Positions 1 through 6,649 of a stretch of DNA of 8,130 nt are shown here, in pieces; the first letter of the stretch is position 1, and every line of letters begins with the position of its first letter. This DNA comes from PALSA-660 sp036508075 (GTDB lineage: Bacteria > Actinomycetota > Coriobacteriia > Anaerosomatales > PALSA-660). Location: assembly GCA_036508075.1 (NCBI GenBank), contig DATCIA010000010.1, positions 1 through 8,130 of the forward strand, given 5' to 3'. Both the position numbers and the translations under genes were made by a program. The notes beneath the pieces were generated by a model, which was given only the letters and a program-made list of their open reading frames with translations, was not told the origin of the DNA and ran no database searches.

Positions 1-426
1 GCGCGCAACACGCGTGCGCTCGTGCGCGCGATGAGCAACCCGCTCGTCGACATCGTCACGCATCCCGGCAACACCGAGGACTTCCCCGTCGACGTTGCGA
101 CGATCGTCGCCACGGCGGTCGAGCGGGGAGTGGCGCTCGAGCTCAACAACCACTCGTTCGATCCCGCCAGTTCGCGCTCCGCCTCGTCGTACGGCGAGCG
201 CCGGTTCGCAATCGCGGCGCTGGACGCCGGAGCGTCGATCTCGATCGGCTCCGACGCGCACTTCCATGACCAGGTGGGTACCTTCGACCAGGCGATCGCC
301 GTGGCCGAGGAGATCCGCTTTCCGATCGAGCGCATCGTGAACCGCGACGCGGCGTCCGTCCTCGAGTTCCTGCGCGACCGCCGCGCGCGTCCGCAGCTCG
401 ACGTGCGCGCGAGAATGGAGCGGTGA
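1..426 (+). CDS. PHP-domain metallophosphatase, YcdX-like (3' part)
   Basis: The reading frame is open from base 1, so the true start lies upstream; the GTG at 22 is an internal codon. 141 residues are visible. The segment resembles the C-terminal half of the YcdX family of zinc-dependent phosphatases: an N-T-x-A-L stretch, then THPGN (residues 20-24, His21 a likely metal ligand), LELNNHSF (47-53), and IGSDAHF (82-88), where Asp85 and His87 match the last metal ligands of the PHP barrel. It ends with the FPIERIVNRDAASVLEFL helix typical of the family's end. Known members hydrolyse phosphate monoesters; the physiological substrate here is not readable. The stop lies 4 nt before the YitT-like gene, so co-transcription is likely. 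Other PHP enzymes (histidinol phosphatase, polymerase-associated PHP domains) are alternatives, but the motif order fits YcdX best. Confidence 0.85.
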   Translation, partial: ARNTRALVRAMSNPLVDIVTHPGNTEDFPVDVATIVATAVERGVALELNNHSFDPASSRSASSYGERRFAIAALDAGASISIGSDAHFHDQVGTFDQAIAVAEEIRFPIERIVNRDAASVLEFLRDRRARPQLDVRARMER

Positions 427-430
427 TCCG

Positions 431-1360
431 GTGGTCCGCGACACGGTGAAGCGCTTCTCCGCGAAGGGTCAGCAGTCCGCGAACCGCGTGCTGCACTCTC
501 GGCCGGTGCGCGACTACTTCTGGATGACGCTCGGCATCCTGATCACGGCGTTCGCGCTGGACGCATTCCTCATCCCGAATAAGATCGCCGCCGGCGGCGT
601 CTCCGGTCTGGCCACCGTGATCTTCTACGCGCTGAAGGACGCGGGCCTTCCGTCCGTGCCCGTCGGCGTGACGATGCTGGTGCTCAACGTGGTGCTGCTC
701 GCTGTCGGCGTCCGGCTGCGCGGCTGGAAATACGGCGCGAAGACCATCTACGGCGCAGTCGCCCTCTCGGTGGCGGTCGACGTGATGGCGACGTTCGTGC
801 AGCCGATGGCCGTGAGCGATCGCCTGTTGGCCGTCCTGTGGGGCGGAGCGCTCGCCGGCATCGGCATGGGCATGGTGTTTCGCGTCGGCGGCAACACGGG
901 CGGCACGGATATCGTCGCGCAGCTGCTGACTAGCAAGGTCTCTCTCGGCGTGGGTCAGCTCATGCTGCTGGTCGACGCGTGCGTCCTGCTGGTCGCCGCG
1001 TTCAAGTTCGGCCCGGAACTCGCTCTCTACGGTGCCGTCGCGGTGTTCGTCACGACCACCACCATCGACGTCGTGCAAGAAGGTCTGTCAACGGAGAAGG
1101 CCGCCTGGGTCTTCTCCCGGGCGAGCGACCAGATCGGTGCCGCCATCCTGGTGGAGCTCGGCCGCGGCGCGACCGCCTTCGCAGCGCGCGGCATGTACTC
1201 GGGCGAGGACCGCGACGTGATCTTCTGCGTCGTGAGCCGGCGCGAACTCGACGACCTCAAACACATCGTGCACACGCTCGACCCCGACGCGTTCGTTGTG
1301 ATCTCCGACGTGCACGAAGCCCTCGGCGAAGGATTCAAGGAGGCACGGATCAAACGATGA
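431..1360 (+). CDS. YitT family membrane protein (DUF161-type membrane domain plus DUF2179)
   Basis: This is a 309-aa integral membrane protein. After a basic N-terminus (residues 1-28) come about five or six hydrophobic helices (roughly 30-48, 75-95, 103-122, 133-150, 174-191, 196-212). They carry the family hallmarks IPNKIAAGGVSGL (48-60) and GGNTGGTD (153-160). A soluble C-terminal DUF2179 domain (about 226-302) contains GRGAT, GMYSGEDRDV, VVSRREL and DPDAFVVISDVHEALGEGF. The GTG start at 431 is favoured by GGAG at 417-420, 10 nt upstream, and lies 4 nt after the previous stop. The stop overlaps the transketolase start in ATGA, implying translational coupling. The transport or signalling role of YitT proteins is poorly defined, and I do not assign a substrate. 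Family assignment is confident; function is open. Confidence 0.93.
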   Translation: MVRDTVKRFSAKGQQSANRVLHSRPVRDYFWMTLGILITAFALDAFLIPNKIAAGGVSGLATVIFYALKDAGLPSVPVGVTMLVLNVVLLAVGVRLRGWKYGAKTIYGAVALSVAVDVMATFVQPMAVSDRLLAVLWGGALAGIGMGMVFRVGGNTGGTDIVAQLLTSKVSLGVGQLMLLVDACVLLVAAFKFGPELALYGAVAVFVTTTTIDVVQEGLSTEKAAWVFSRASDQIGAAILVELGRGATAFAARGMYSGEDRDVIFCVVSRRELDDLKHIVHTLDPDAFVVISDVHEALGEGFKEARIKR

Positions 1361-2181
1361 CCCAGCCCGACCTTGCGCATCTCGCGCACCTCTCACAGGC
1401 CATGCGCCGCGACATCGTGGAGATGGTCCACACGGCCGGCTCCGGCCATCCGGGTGGATCGCTCTCCGCGGTCGAGATCGTCGCCACGCTCTACGGCTCG
1501 GTCATGCGCCACGACCCGGCGGATCCCAAGCTCGCCGACCGTGACCGCTTCGTGCTCTCCAAGGGCCACGCCGCTCCGGTCCTCTATGCGGCGCTCGCCG
1601 AGGCGGGCTACTTCCCTCGCGAGGAGCTCCTGACCCTGCGCAAGCTCGGGTCACGCCTCCAGGGCCACCCCGACATGCGCAAGCTCCCCGGCGTCGAGGT
1701 CTCGACCGGCTCGCTCGGTCAGGGGCTGGCGCTCGCCAACGGCCTCGCCCTCGCGCTGCGCCTCGACGGGTCGGCCACGCCCACGGTCTTCTGCCTGATG
1801 GGCGACGGCGAGCTGCAGGAGGGCTCGGTGTGGGAGGCCGCGATGGCCTCCGCCCACTACGGCCTGGACAACCTCGTCGCCATCGTCGACCTCAACGGCC
1901 TGCAGATCGACGGGCCCACGTGCGAGGTCATGGACCTGGGCAGCGTGCCCGAGAAGTTCGCGGCGTTCGGCTGGACCGTCATGACCTGCGACGGGCATTC
2001 GGTCGCGGAACTGCACGATGCGCTGACGCGCGCGAAGGCGCACGTGGGCGGGCCGATCGTGATCGTCGCCCGCACGATGAAGGGCCGGGGCGTCTCGTTC
2101 ATGGAGAACCTCTGCGACTGGCACGGAAAGGCACCCAACGCCGACGAGTGCGCCCGCGCTCTCGTCGAGCTGGCAGAGTAG
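1357..2181 (+). CDS. Transketolase, N-terminal (pyrophosphate-binding) subunit
   Basis: This 274-aa protein is the TPP-pyrophosphate-binding half of a transketolase. With its partner it transfers two-carbon ketol units between sugar phosphates in the cytosolic non-oxidative pentose phosphate pathway. Visible motifs are GSGHPGGSLS (28-37), LSKGHAAP (67-74), STGSLGQGL (116-124), and the TPP/Mg motif starting GDGELQEG (149-156) and closing at Asn180 in VDLNGLQIDG. KGRGVSFMEN (242-251) and WHGKAP (255-260) follow near the end. The frame stays open far upstream (to 979), but homology begins at ATG 1357, which overlaps the YitT stop as ATGA; AAGGAGG at 1337-1343 is a strong though slightly distant SD (13 nt). 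Length fits the N subunit of split transketolases, not a truncation, because the C subunit follows intact 13 nt later. Confidence 0.96.
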   Translation: MTQPDLAHLAHLSQAMRRDIVEMVHTAGSGHPGGSLSAVEIVATLYGSVMRHDPADPKLADRDRFVLSKGHAAPVLYAALAEAGYFPREELLTLRKLGSRLQGHPDMRKLPGVEVSTGSLGQGLALANGLALALRLDGSATPTVFCLMGDGELQEGSVWEAAMASAHYGLDNLVAIVDLNGLQIDGPTCEVMDLGSVPEKFAAFGWTVMTCDGHSVAELHDALTRAKAHVGGPIVIVARTMKGRGVSFMENLCDWHGKAPNADECARALVELAE

Positions 2182-2194
2182 GGGACTGATACAG

Positions 2195-3136
2195 ATGGCT
2201 GACAGAGCGACCCGCGAGGCACTCGGAGCGACGCTGATCGAACTGGTGGCGGAAGGACGCGACGACATCGTCGTCCTCGACGCCGACCTGGCGAAGGCGA
2301 CCACGACGGTCAAGTTCGCGGCGGCGTTCCCCGAGCGCTTCTTCGACTTCGGCATCGCCGAGCAGAACATGATCGCCACGGCCGCCGGGCTTGCCGCCGG
2401 TGGCAAGACGCCGTTCGCCTCGAGCTTCGCCGTCTTCGCGACCGGGCGCGCCTACGACCAGGTGCGCAACTCGGTGTGCTACCCCAACCTCGGCGTCAAG
2501 ATCGCGGCCACGCACGCGGGCGTCACGGTCGGCCCCGACGGCGGTAGTCACCAGATGCTCGAGGACATCGCGTTGATGCGCGTCCTGCCCAACATGCAGG
2601 TGCTCGTCCCGGCGGACTTCACCGCCGCGTGCGCCGCGGTGCGCATCGCGGCGAGCACGCCCGGCCCGGTCTACGTGCGCCTCGGCCGCCCGGCCGTCCC
2701 GGCGCTCTATGACGCCGGGTTCGACTTCGAGATGGGCCGCGCGTACGTGCTGCGCGAAGGCACCGACGTGACGCTGGCCGCATGCGGCATCATGGTCGCT
2801 CGCGCTCTGCAGGCTGCTGAGACCCTGTCCGCGGAGGGCATCAGCGCCGAGGTCGTCGACGTCATGTGCCTGAAGCCCCTCGACGACGGCACCATCGTCG
2901 CGTCGGCCCTGAAGACCGGCGCCGTGGTCACGTGCGAGGAGCACAGCATCATCGGCGGGCTCGGTGCGGCCGTCGCGACGCTGCTCTCTCAAACCGCGCC
3001 GATGCCCGTCGAGCTTGTCGGCGTCGACGATGTCTTCGGTACCTCCGGCGAGGCCGAGGAGCTCATGGTCCACTTCGGCCTCACCGCCTCCCACATCGCG
3101 GACGCTGCGCGTCGCGCGGTCGCTCGTACCATCTGA
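2195..3136 (+). CDS. Transketolase, C-terminal (pyrimidine-binding) subunit
   Basis: This 313-aa protein is the second half of the split transketolase. It has the pyrimidine-binding domain (about 5-170) and the transketolase C-terminal domain (about 185-305). GIAEQNM (53-59) holds the conserved glutamate (Glu56) that activates the TPP aminopyrimidine. Other signatures are THAGVTVGPDGGSHQ (106-120), the YVRLGRPAVP segment (160-169), and CEEHSIIGGLG (247-257). ATG 2195 is preceded by GGGGA at 2181-2185, which overlaps the upstream stop codon with 9 nt spacing. The two subunits should form a heteromeric enzyme with the active site at the interface. A DXP-synthase-like or pyruvate-dehydrogenase-E1-like split enzyme is a remote alternative; the GIAEQNM and EEHSIIGGLG motifs and the pairing favour transketolase. 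It is probably the last gene of its operon. Confidence 0.96.
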   Translation: MADRATREALGATLIELVAEGRDDIVVLDADLAKATTTVKFAAAFPERFFDFGIAEQNMIATAAGLAAGGKTPFASSFAVFATGRAYDQVRNSVCYPNLGVKIAATHAGVTVGPDGGSHQMLEDIALMRVLPNMQVLVPADFTAACAAVRIAASTPGPVYVRLGRPAVPALYDAGFDFEMGRAYVLREGTDVTLAACGIMVARALQAAETLSAEGISAEVVDVMCLKPLDDGTIVASALKTGAVVTCEEHSIIGGLGAAVATLLSQTAPMPVELVGVDDVFGTSGEAEELMVHFGLTASHIADAARRAVARTI

Positions 3137-3140
3137 CACA

Positions 3141-3197
3141 CGACTATCCGACCTCCCGTTCGACCCTCCCACGCTGCGGAGATTCCGTGGATAGTCG
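3141..3197. repeat. 9-bp inverted repeat in the transketolase-ftsE gap
   Basis: CGACTATCC at 3141-3149 is repeated inverted as GGATAGTCG at 3189-3197, with a 39-nt spacer. The arms start 4 nt after the transketolase stop. A smaller element, CGGA-GAT-TCCG (3177-3187), lies inside the spacer. The wide loop and lack of an immediate U-run make this a poor intrinsic terminator, although TTTT occurs at 3213-3216. It could be a regulator binding site just upstream of the candidate ftsE promoter, or a loose transcript-end structure. The base match is certain; the function is guesswork. Confidence 0.4.
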
Positions 3198-3215
3198 GGG
3201 GAGTGGTGACCGTTT

Positions 3216-3224
3216 TGCTACCAT
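3216..3224 (+). promoter_or_regulatory. Candidate extended -10 promoter for ftsE-ftsX-protease
   Basis: TGCTACCAT is an extended -10 element: TG, one base, then TACCAT, which keeps the T-A-n-n-n-T core. It lies in one of the few AT-richer patches of the 127-nt gap. No convincing -35 hexamer is found 16-18 nt upstream, as is often tolerated with extended -10 elements. The transcript would start near 3231, about 33 nt before the ftsE ATG. Evidence is sequence match and position only. Confidence 0.35.
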
Positions 3225-3246
3225 TGGCGGTCGGGAGTCACAGCAC

Positions 3247-3267
3247 ATGAGACGGAGTACCGCATGA
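3247..3267 (+). other. Possible six-codon leader ORF coupled to ftsE
   Basis: An ATG at 3247 opens a mini-ORF encoding MRRSTA; its TGA (3265-3267) overlaps the ftsE ATG (3264-3266) as ATGA. GGGAG at 3233-3237 lies 9 nt upstream and could serve as its SD. This would allow translational coupling into ftsE. However, ftsE has its own CGGAG at 3253-3257, and a transcript starting near 3231 would leave almost no leader before the mini-ORF's SD. Chance occurrence is quite possible. Confidence 0.15.
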
Positions 3268-3953
3268 TCTCAATGAAAGGCGTCAGCAAGGTCTACGTGC
3301 CGGACAAGCCGGCGGCGCTGTGCGACGTGGACTGCGAGATCGCGCAAGGCGAGTTCGTCTTCATCGTCGGGCACTCCGGTTCCGGCAAGTCGACGTTCAT
3401 CCGGTTGCTGCTGCGCGAGCTGGTCCCCACCTCCGGCACCATCATCGTTGCCGGCCAGGACATCATCGCGATGAAGAACCGCAGGATCCCGTACCTGCGT
3501 CGCAACATCGGATGCGTGTTCCAGGACTTCAAGCTCCTCCCGAACAAGACCTCCTATGAGAATGTCGCCTACGCGCTCGAGGTCATCGGCAAGTCACGCC
3601 ACGTCATCGCCACGCAGGTCCCCGAGGTCCTTCGCCTCGTCGGCCTCGAGGAGAAGACGGACTCGTACCCCGACGAACTCTCCGGTGGCGAGCAGCAGCG
3701 CGTCTCGATCGCGCGCGCGTTCGTGAACCGGCCGCCGCTGCTTTTGGCCGACGAGCCCACGGGCAACCTCGACCCGGCCACGTCGCTCGGGATCATGAGT
3801 CTGCTCAACCGCATCAACAAGACGGGCACCACGGTTCTTGTCGCCACCCACGACCGCGAGATGGTCGACTCGATGCGCAAGCGCGTCATCGCCCTGGAGA
3901 ACGGCAAGATCATCCGCGACCAGAGCAGGGGTGTGTACGGCTATGGCGACTAG
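3264..3953 (+). CDS. ftsE: Cell division ATP-binding protein FtsE
   Basis: This 229-aa ABC ATPase is the cytoplasmic partner of FtsX. Together they couple ATP hydrolysis at the division site to control of cell-wall hydrolysis outside the membrane. All nucleotide-binding motifs are intact: Walker A GHSGSGKS (36-43), Q-loop Gln87 in VFQDFKLLP, ABC signature LSGGEQQR (139-146), Walker B with LLLADEPTGNLD (159-170), and H-loop His196 in ATHDREM. The start MISMKGVSKVY aligns with the usual FtsE beginning, so ATG 3264 is preferred over ATG 3273; CGGAG at 3253-3257 gives 6 nt spacing. The LolD/MacB-type ABC family is similar, but the FtsX-type permease that overlaps it by 11 nt settles the identity. 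It heads the downstream operon after a 127-nt gap. Confidence 0.97.
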   Translation: MISMKGVSKVYVPDKPAALCDVDCEIAQGEFVFIVGHSGSGKSTFIRLLLRELVPTSGTIIVAGQDIIAMKNRRIPYLRRNIGCVFQDFKLLPNKTSYENVAYALEVIGKSRHVIATQVPEVLRLVGLEEKTDSYPDELSGGEQQRVSIARAFVNRPPLLLADEPTGNLDPATSLGIMSLLNRINKTGTTVLVATHDREMVDSMRKRVIALENGKIIRDQSRGVYGYGD

Positions 3954-4869
3954 CCCGAGCTACTTCATCAGCGAGACATGGTCGTCCTTCCGCCGCAACT
4001 GGGTGATGAGCCTGGTCGCGGTGAGCATCATCTACATCTCGCTGCTGCTGGTCGGCGCGTTCTTCCTGATGAGCTCCGTCGTCAACGAGATGGCCTCGTC
4101 GTTCGAGTCGAAGGTGTCCGTGCAGGTGTTCCTCAAGGACGATGCCGTCCCCGCCGATGTCCAGGCGCTCCAAGCCTCGATCCGGAAGATGCCGAACGTC
4201 AAGAGCATCTCGTACGTGACCAAGGAGCAGGCGCTCGCGATCTTCAAGGAGCGCACCAAGAACACACCGCAGCTCGTCGAGCAGCTCCGCAACAACCCGC
4301 TGCCCGCTTCCATCGAGGTCGCTCTGGTCAGCCCGCGTGAGGTGCAGGGTGTTGTCAACCTGATCGTGAAGGACCCGCTCACGGCCAAGGTCGTGAAGAC
4401 GCCGGCCAACCTGGGCACCGCCAAGGACACCGACATCAAGTACGGCCAGAACGTCGTCGAGGCGCTGTTCGCTGCCACCGGCGTGGTCCGGGTGCTCGCC
4501 GCCGGGTTCCTCGGTCTGCTGCTCATCGTGTCGCTGGTTTTGATCGGCAACACCATCCGGCTCGCCATCTACTCGAGGCGGCGCGAGATCGGGATCATGC
4601 GGCTCGTGGGCGCGTCCAACTGGTTCATCCGCACTCCGTTCCTGCTCGAGGGCGTGCTTCAGGCGCTCATCGGCTCGATCCTCGCGATCCTCACGCTCGT
4701 CGCGGCGCAGGCGGTCATCGTGCCGTGGCTCCAGGGCAACCTGAAGTTCCTGCCGGTCAACATCGGTGGCGTGACCGTGGCGCAGCTCGCTGCACTGCTC
4801 GTCGTCGCCGGCGTCGGGATCGGCCTCATCGGGTCCGGGTCCGCGGTCAGGCGCTATCTGAAGGTCTAG
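3943..4869 (+). CDS. ftsX: Cell division permease-like protein FtsX
   Basis: This 308-aa membrane protein has the FtsX plan. A short cytoplasmic N-terminus (SYFISETWSSFRRNW) precedes TM1 (about 20-43), a large extracellular domain (about 44-180) with FtsX-type SVQVFLKDD (59-67) and YVTKEQAL (91-98), then TM2 (182-206), TM3 (232-258) and TM4 (279-298). The conserved cytoplasmic stretch is NTIRLAIYSRRREIGIMRLV followed by GASNWFIRTPFLLEG (203-237). The frame is open further upstream inside ftsE, but homology starts at ATG 3943, giving an 11-nt overlap with ftsE; AGGGG at 3927-3931 is a likely SD. FtsX does not transport substrate; it signals through its extracellular loop to a wall hydrolase. 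No such M23 or coiled-coil activator gene follows in the window; an S41 protease does. Confidence 0.96.
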   Translation: MATSPSYFISETWSSFRRNWVMSLVAVSIIYISLLLVGAFFLMSSVVNEMASSFESKVSVQVFLKDDAVPADVQALQASIRKMPNVKSISYVTKEQALAIFKERTKNTPQLVEQLRNNPLPASIEVALVSPREVQGVVNLIVKDPLTAKVVKTPANLGTAKDTDIKYGQNVVEALFAATGVVRVLAAGFLGLLLIVSLVLIGNTIRLAIYSRRREIGIMRLVGASNWFIRTPFLLEGVLQALIGSILAILTLVAAQAVIVPWLQGNLKFLPVNIGGVTVAQLAALLVVAGVGIGLIGSGSAVRRYLKV

Positions 4870-4914
4870 GAGCGAGCGCCGGTCGCGCCGCCCGTTGGAA
4901 GGTCGTCGAATCAC

Positions 4915-6102
4915 ATGAACCGCGGCATCCGCGCGCTCGTCGCGTCGCTCGTCATCATCCTGGTCGCGTCGGGCGCCTTCATCGGTGGCGTGCTGTTCTC
5001 CAACACCCTCGGGAGTGTGCCCGCGATAGGGTCGTTCGTCTCGTCTCAGACGGTCGATGCCGGGGTCCTGCTCGACCGCGTCAGCCGCATCATCCAGGAC
5101 AGCGCGCTCGCGCCGTCCTCCGAGGAGTCGGTCACCACCAACGCGATCCGGGGCGCGCTCCAGTCACTGGACGACCCGTACGCGGCCTACTACGACGCGC
5201 AGCAGTACAAGGACCTCCAGGAGGACCAGAGCGGCGAGTTCTTCGGGATCGGGGTGAGCCTCGGCATCAACAAAGCCGGCCAGCCGGTCGCCGCCACGGT
5301 CTTCGCCAAGACGCCCGCGAGCAAGGCAGGCATCAAGACCGGCGACGTGTTCACTGCTGTCGGCGGCGTGCGCAAGGCGAAGTGGGACCTCGAGGACTTC
5401 GTGAAGCTGGTCCGCGGACCGCTCGGCACGAAGGTGACGCTCGAGATCACGCGTGGCACCGCGAAGCCGTTCGACGTCACCCTCGCCCGGGACCGTATCG
5501 CCGTCCCGAACACCCTGACGAAGATGTACGGGGACGTCGGATACGTGCGACTGATGACCTTCAACGAGCTGTCGGCGCAAGACGTCGCCAACGCGATCAA
5601 GGACTTCGACGCGAAAGGCGCCAAGGGATACGTCCTGGACCTGCGCGGCAACCCCGGCGGCCTGCTCGTCTCGGCGGTCGACGTCGCCTCGATCTTCATC
5701 CAGGACGGCGTGATCGTCCGCGTCGACGAGCGCGGCAAGCCCGAGGAGGAGGATCGCGCGACCGGCGCGGTGCTCACCGACAAGCCGATGGTCGTGCTCG
5801 TGGACGAGAACTCGGCCTCAGCCAGCGAGATCGTCGCCGGTGCGCTGAAGGACTACAAGCGCGCGACCGTGGTCGGCGTCACGACCTACGGCAAGGGGAG
5901 CGTGCAGAAGGTGATGCCCCTGGAGAACGGTGGCGCGGTCAAGTTGACGATCGCGCACTACCTCACGCCCCTGAGCAAGGTCATCAACAAGGTCGGCGTC
6001 ATCCCCGACGTCGTGGTGAAGATGGATGCGAAGCTGCAGGCGTCCGCCACCACGGACACGCAGTTGAAGCGCGCTCTCGAGGTCGTGCGCGCCAAGTTCT
6101 AG
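4915..6102 (+). CDS. S41 family carboxyl-terminal processing protease with PDZ domain (CtpA/Prc type)
   Basis: This 395-aa protease is predicted to act outside the cytoplasmic membrane. Residues 5-30 form a signal peptide or anchor with no obvious cleavage box. A short helical region ends in SLDDPYAAYYD (84-94). The PDZ domain (about 107-190) begins GEFFGIGVSLG and includes SKAGIKTGDVFTAVGG. The S41 domain follows with GYVRLMTF (209-216) and LDLRGNPGG (241-249). Ser302 in ENSASASEI and Lys327 in TYGKGSVQ form the Ser-Lys dyad; the 25-residue spacing equals that in E. coli Prc and B. subtilis CtpB, and Gln331 fits the third catalytic position. Such enzymes recognise substrate C-termini and trim or degrade exported proteins. 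ATG 4915 has GGAAGG at 4897-4902 (12 nt). It lies 45 nt after ftsX, probably in the same operon, and a hairpin follows its stop. Confidence 0.95.
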   Translation: MNRGIRALVASLVIILVASGAFIGGVLFSNTLGSVPAIGSFVSSQTVDAGVLLDRVSRIIQDSALAPSSEESVTTNAIRGALQSLDDPYAAYYDAQQYKDLQEDQSGEFFGIGVSLGINKAGQPVAATVFAKTPASKAGIKTGDVFTAVGGVRKAKWDLEDFVKLVRGPLGTKVTLEITRGTAKPFDVTLARDRIAVPNTLTKMYGDVGYVRLMTFNELSAQDVANAIKDFDAKGAKGYVLDLRGNPGGLLVSAVDVASIFIQDGVIVRVDERGKPEEEDRATGAVLTDKPMVVLVDENSASASEIVAGALKDYKRATVVGVTTYGKGSVQKVMPLENGGAVKLTIAHYLTPLSKVINKVGVIPDVVVKMDAKLQASATTDTQLKRALEVVRAKF

Positions 6103-6130
6103 GGGCGGCGGCGCGGCGAGCGGACATGAC

Positions 6131-6162
6131 GAAGGCCCGGCGGAGACTTCCGCCGGGCCTTC
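6131..6162. terminator. Perfect 14-bp hairpin between convergent genes
   Basis: A GC-rich arm GAAGGCCCGGCGGA (6131-6144) pairs perfectly with 6149-6162 around a GACT tetraloop. It sits 28 nt after the protease stop and 25 nt before the end of the converging gene, so it can serve both directions. Neither side has a real U-tract (TTCGTGT on the right), so it is a U-poor hairpin of the sort common in GC-rich actinobacteria rather than a classic intrinsic terminator. Confidence 0.85.
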
Positions 6163-6187
6163 GTGTATCGGGTGTGCGACCCGAGGC

Positions 6188-6625
6188 CTAGCGGCCGTCC
6201 TCGTCCTCGTCGTCGTCGAGGATCGCGTAGGTCTCAGGATCGAACGACTCGGCGGCCATCAGGCGCACCGCGCGAGGGTTCGGCGTGGAGATCGCGTCGT
6301 CCTCCTCTTCGGCCGGCACGAGCTCGAGCCTCATGCCGTCGCCGACGAGCTCGAAGACGCAGCGTCCGGCTTCGTCGGTCTCGAAGGTGAGGTGGCGGAA
6401 GGACAGCACGTTGAGGAAGAGACAGCCGTTGACCAGGATGGTCGCGGCGTCCGGCTCGGCCATGAGCTTGACGAGCGTGGCGCGGCCCTCGGCCATCGTC
6501 GTGCCGTCGAGGATCTGGCGGTAGGTCAGGCCCTCGACGGTCTCGAGGGCACGGATCATGTCACGGTGTCCGGTCACGGTCCCGTTGTGGACGAGGCAGG
6601 CGGTGAGTTCTTTGCGGCGTTCCAA
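6188..6625 (-). CDS. Hypothetical protein with acidic C-terminal tail
   Basis: I do not recognise this 145-aa cytoplasmic protein. It has no signal peptide or membrane helix. A compact N-terminal part (about 1-104) contains RRKELTACLVHNGTV, a likely helix RDMIRALETVEGL (21-33), EGRATLVKLMAEPDAA, a hydrophobic strand-like run ILVNGCLFLNVLSFRHLTFE (63-82), and FELVGDGMRLELVP (91-104). The tail is low complexity and acidic: EEEDD (106-110) and DDDEDED (137-143). The frame is open to an ATG at 6688, but the TTG at 6625 is preferred: it has AAAGAAGG (6633-6640) at 7 nt spacing, and the upstream ATG falls inside a promoter-like TGCTAGAAT. It converges on the protease gene and diverges from rnr. Third-position G/C bias and sensible residue composition support it as a real gene. 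It could equally encode a lineage-specific regulator or an enzyme-associated factor. Confidence 0.75.
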   Translation of the reverse strand: MERRKELTACLVHNGTVTGHRDMIRALETVEGLTYRQILDGTTMAEGRATLVKLMAEPDAATILVNGCLFLNVLSFRHLTFETDEAGRCVFELVGDGMRLELVPAEEEDDAISTPNPRAVRLMAAESFDPETYAILDDDEDEDGR

Positions 6626-6632
6626 GATTGTG

Positions 6633-6640
6633 CCTTCTTT
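6633..6640 (-). promoter_or_regulatory. Ribosome binding site deciding the TTG start
   Basis: On the minus strand AAAGAAGG ends 7 nt before TTG 6625. The ATG at 6688, which would give a 166-aa product, has no comparable purine-rich site upstream. This decides the start in favour of the shorter protein. Confidence 0.7.
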
Positions 6641-6649
6641 CTGGACGTA

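Noticed and set aside
1..30. Alternating GCGC/CGTG tract at the left edge
   Set aside because: It reads as ordinary in-frame codons of the PHP gene (ARNTRALVRA), matching family residues.
143..1078. 311-aa minus-strand frame opposite the PHP and YitT genes
   Set aside because: Low-information Arg/His/Asp-rich translation opposite two genes with clear family motifs.
979..1356. In-frame N-terminal extension of the transketolase N subunit
   Set aside because: The upstream in-frame residues are an Arg-rich out-of-phase reading of the YitT gene; transketolase homology begins just after ATG 1357.
2099..3172. 357-aa minus-strand open frame opposite the transketolase C subunit
   Set aside because: Composition is rich in R, G, D, H and A with no recognisable motif. 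It lies wholly opposite well-supported genes and follows from third-position G/C bias.
3910..4914. 334-aa minus-strand open frame opposite ftsX
   Set aside because: Charged, repetitive Asp/Arg/His/Glu-rich translation with no domain. Membrane-helix codons read in reverse often stay open in GC-rich DNA.
4725..6191. 488-aa + strand frame overlapping the S41 protease
   Set aside because: It is out of phase with the protease, very rich in Arg and Gly, and lacks motifs; the protease frame has all catalytic residues.
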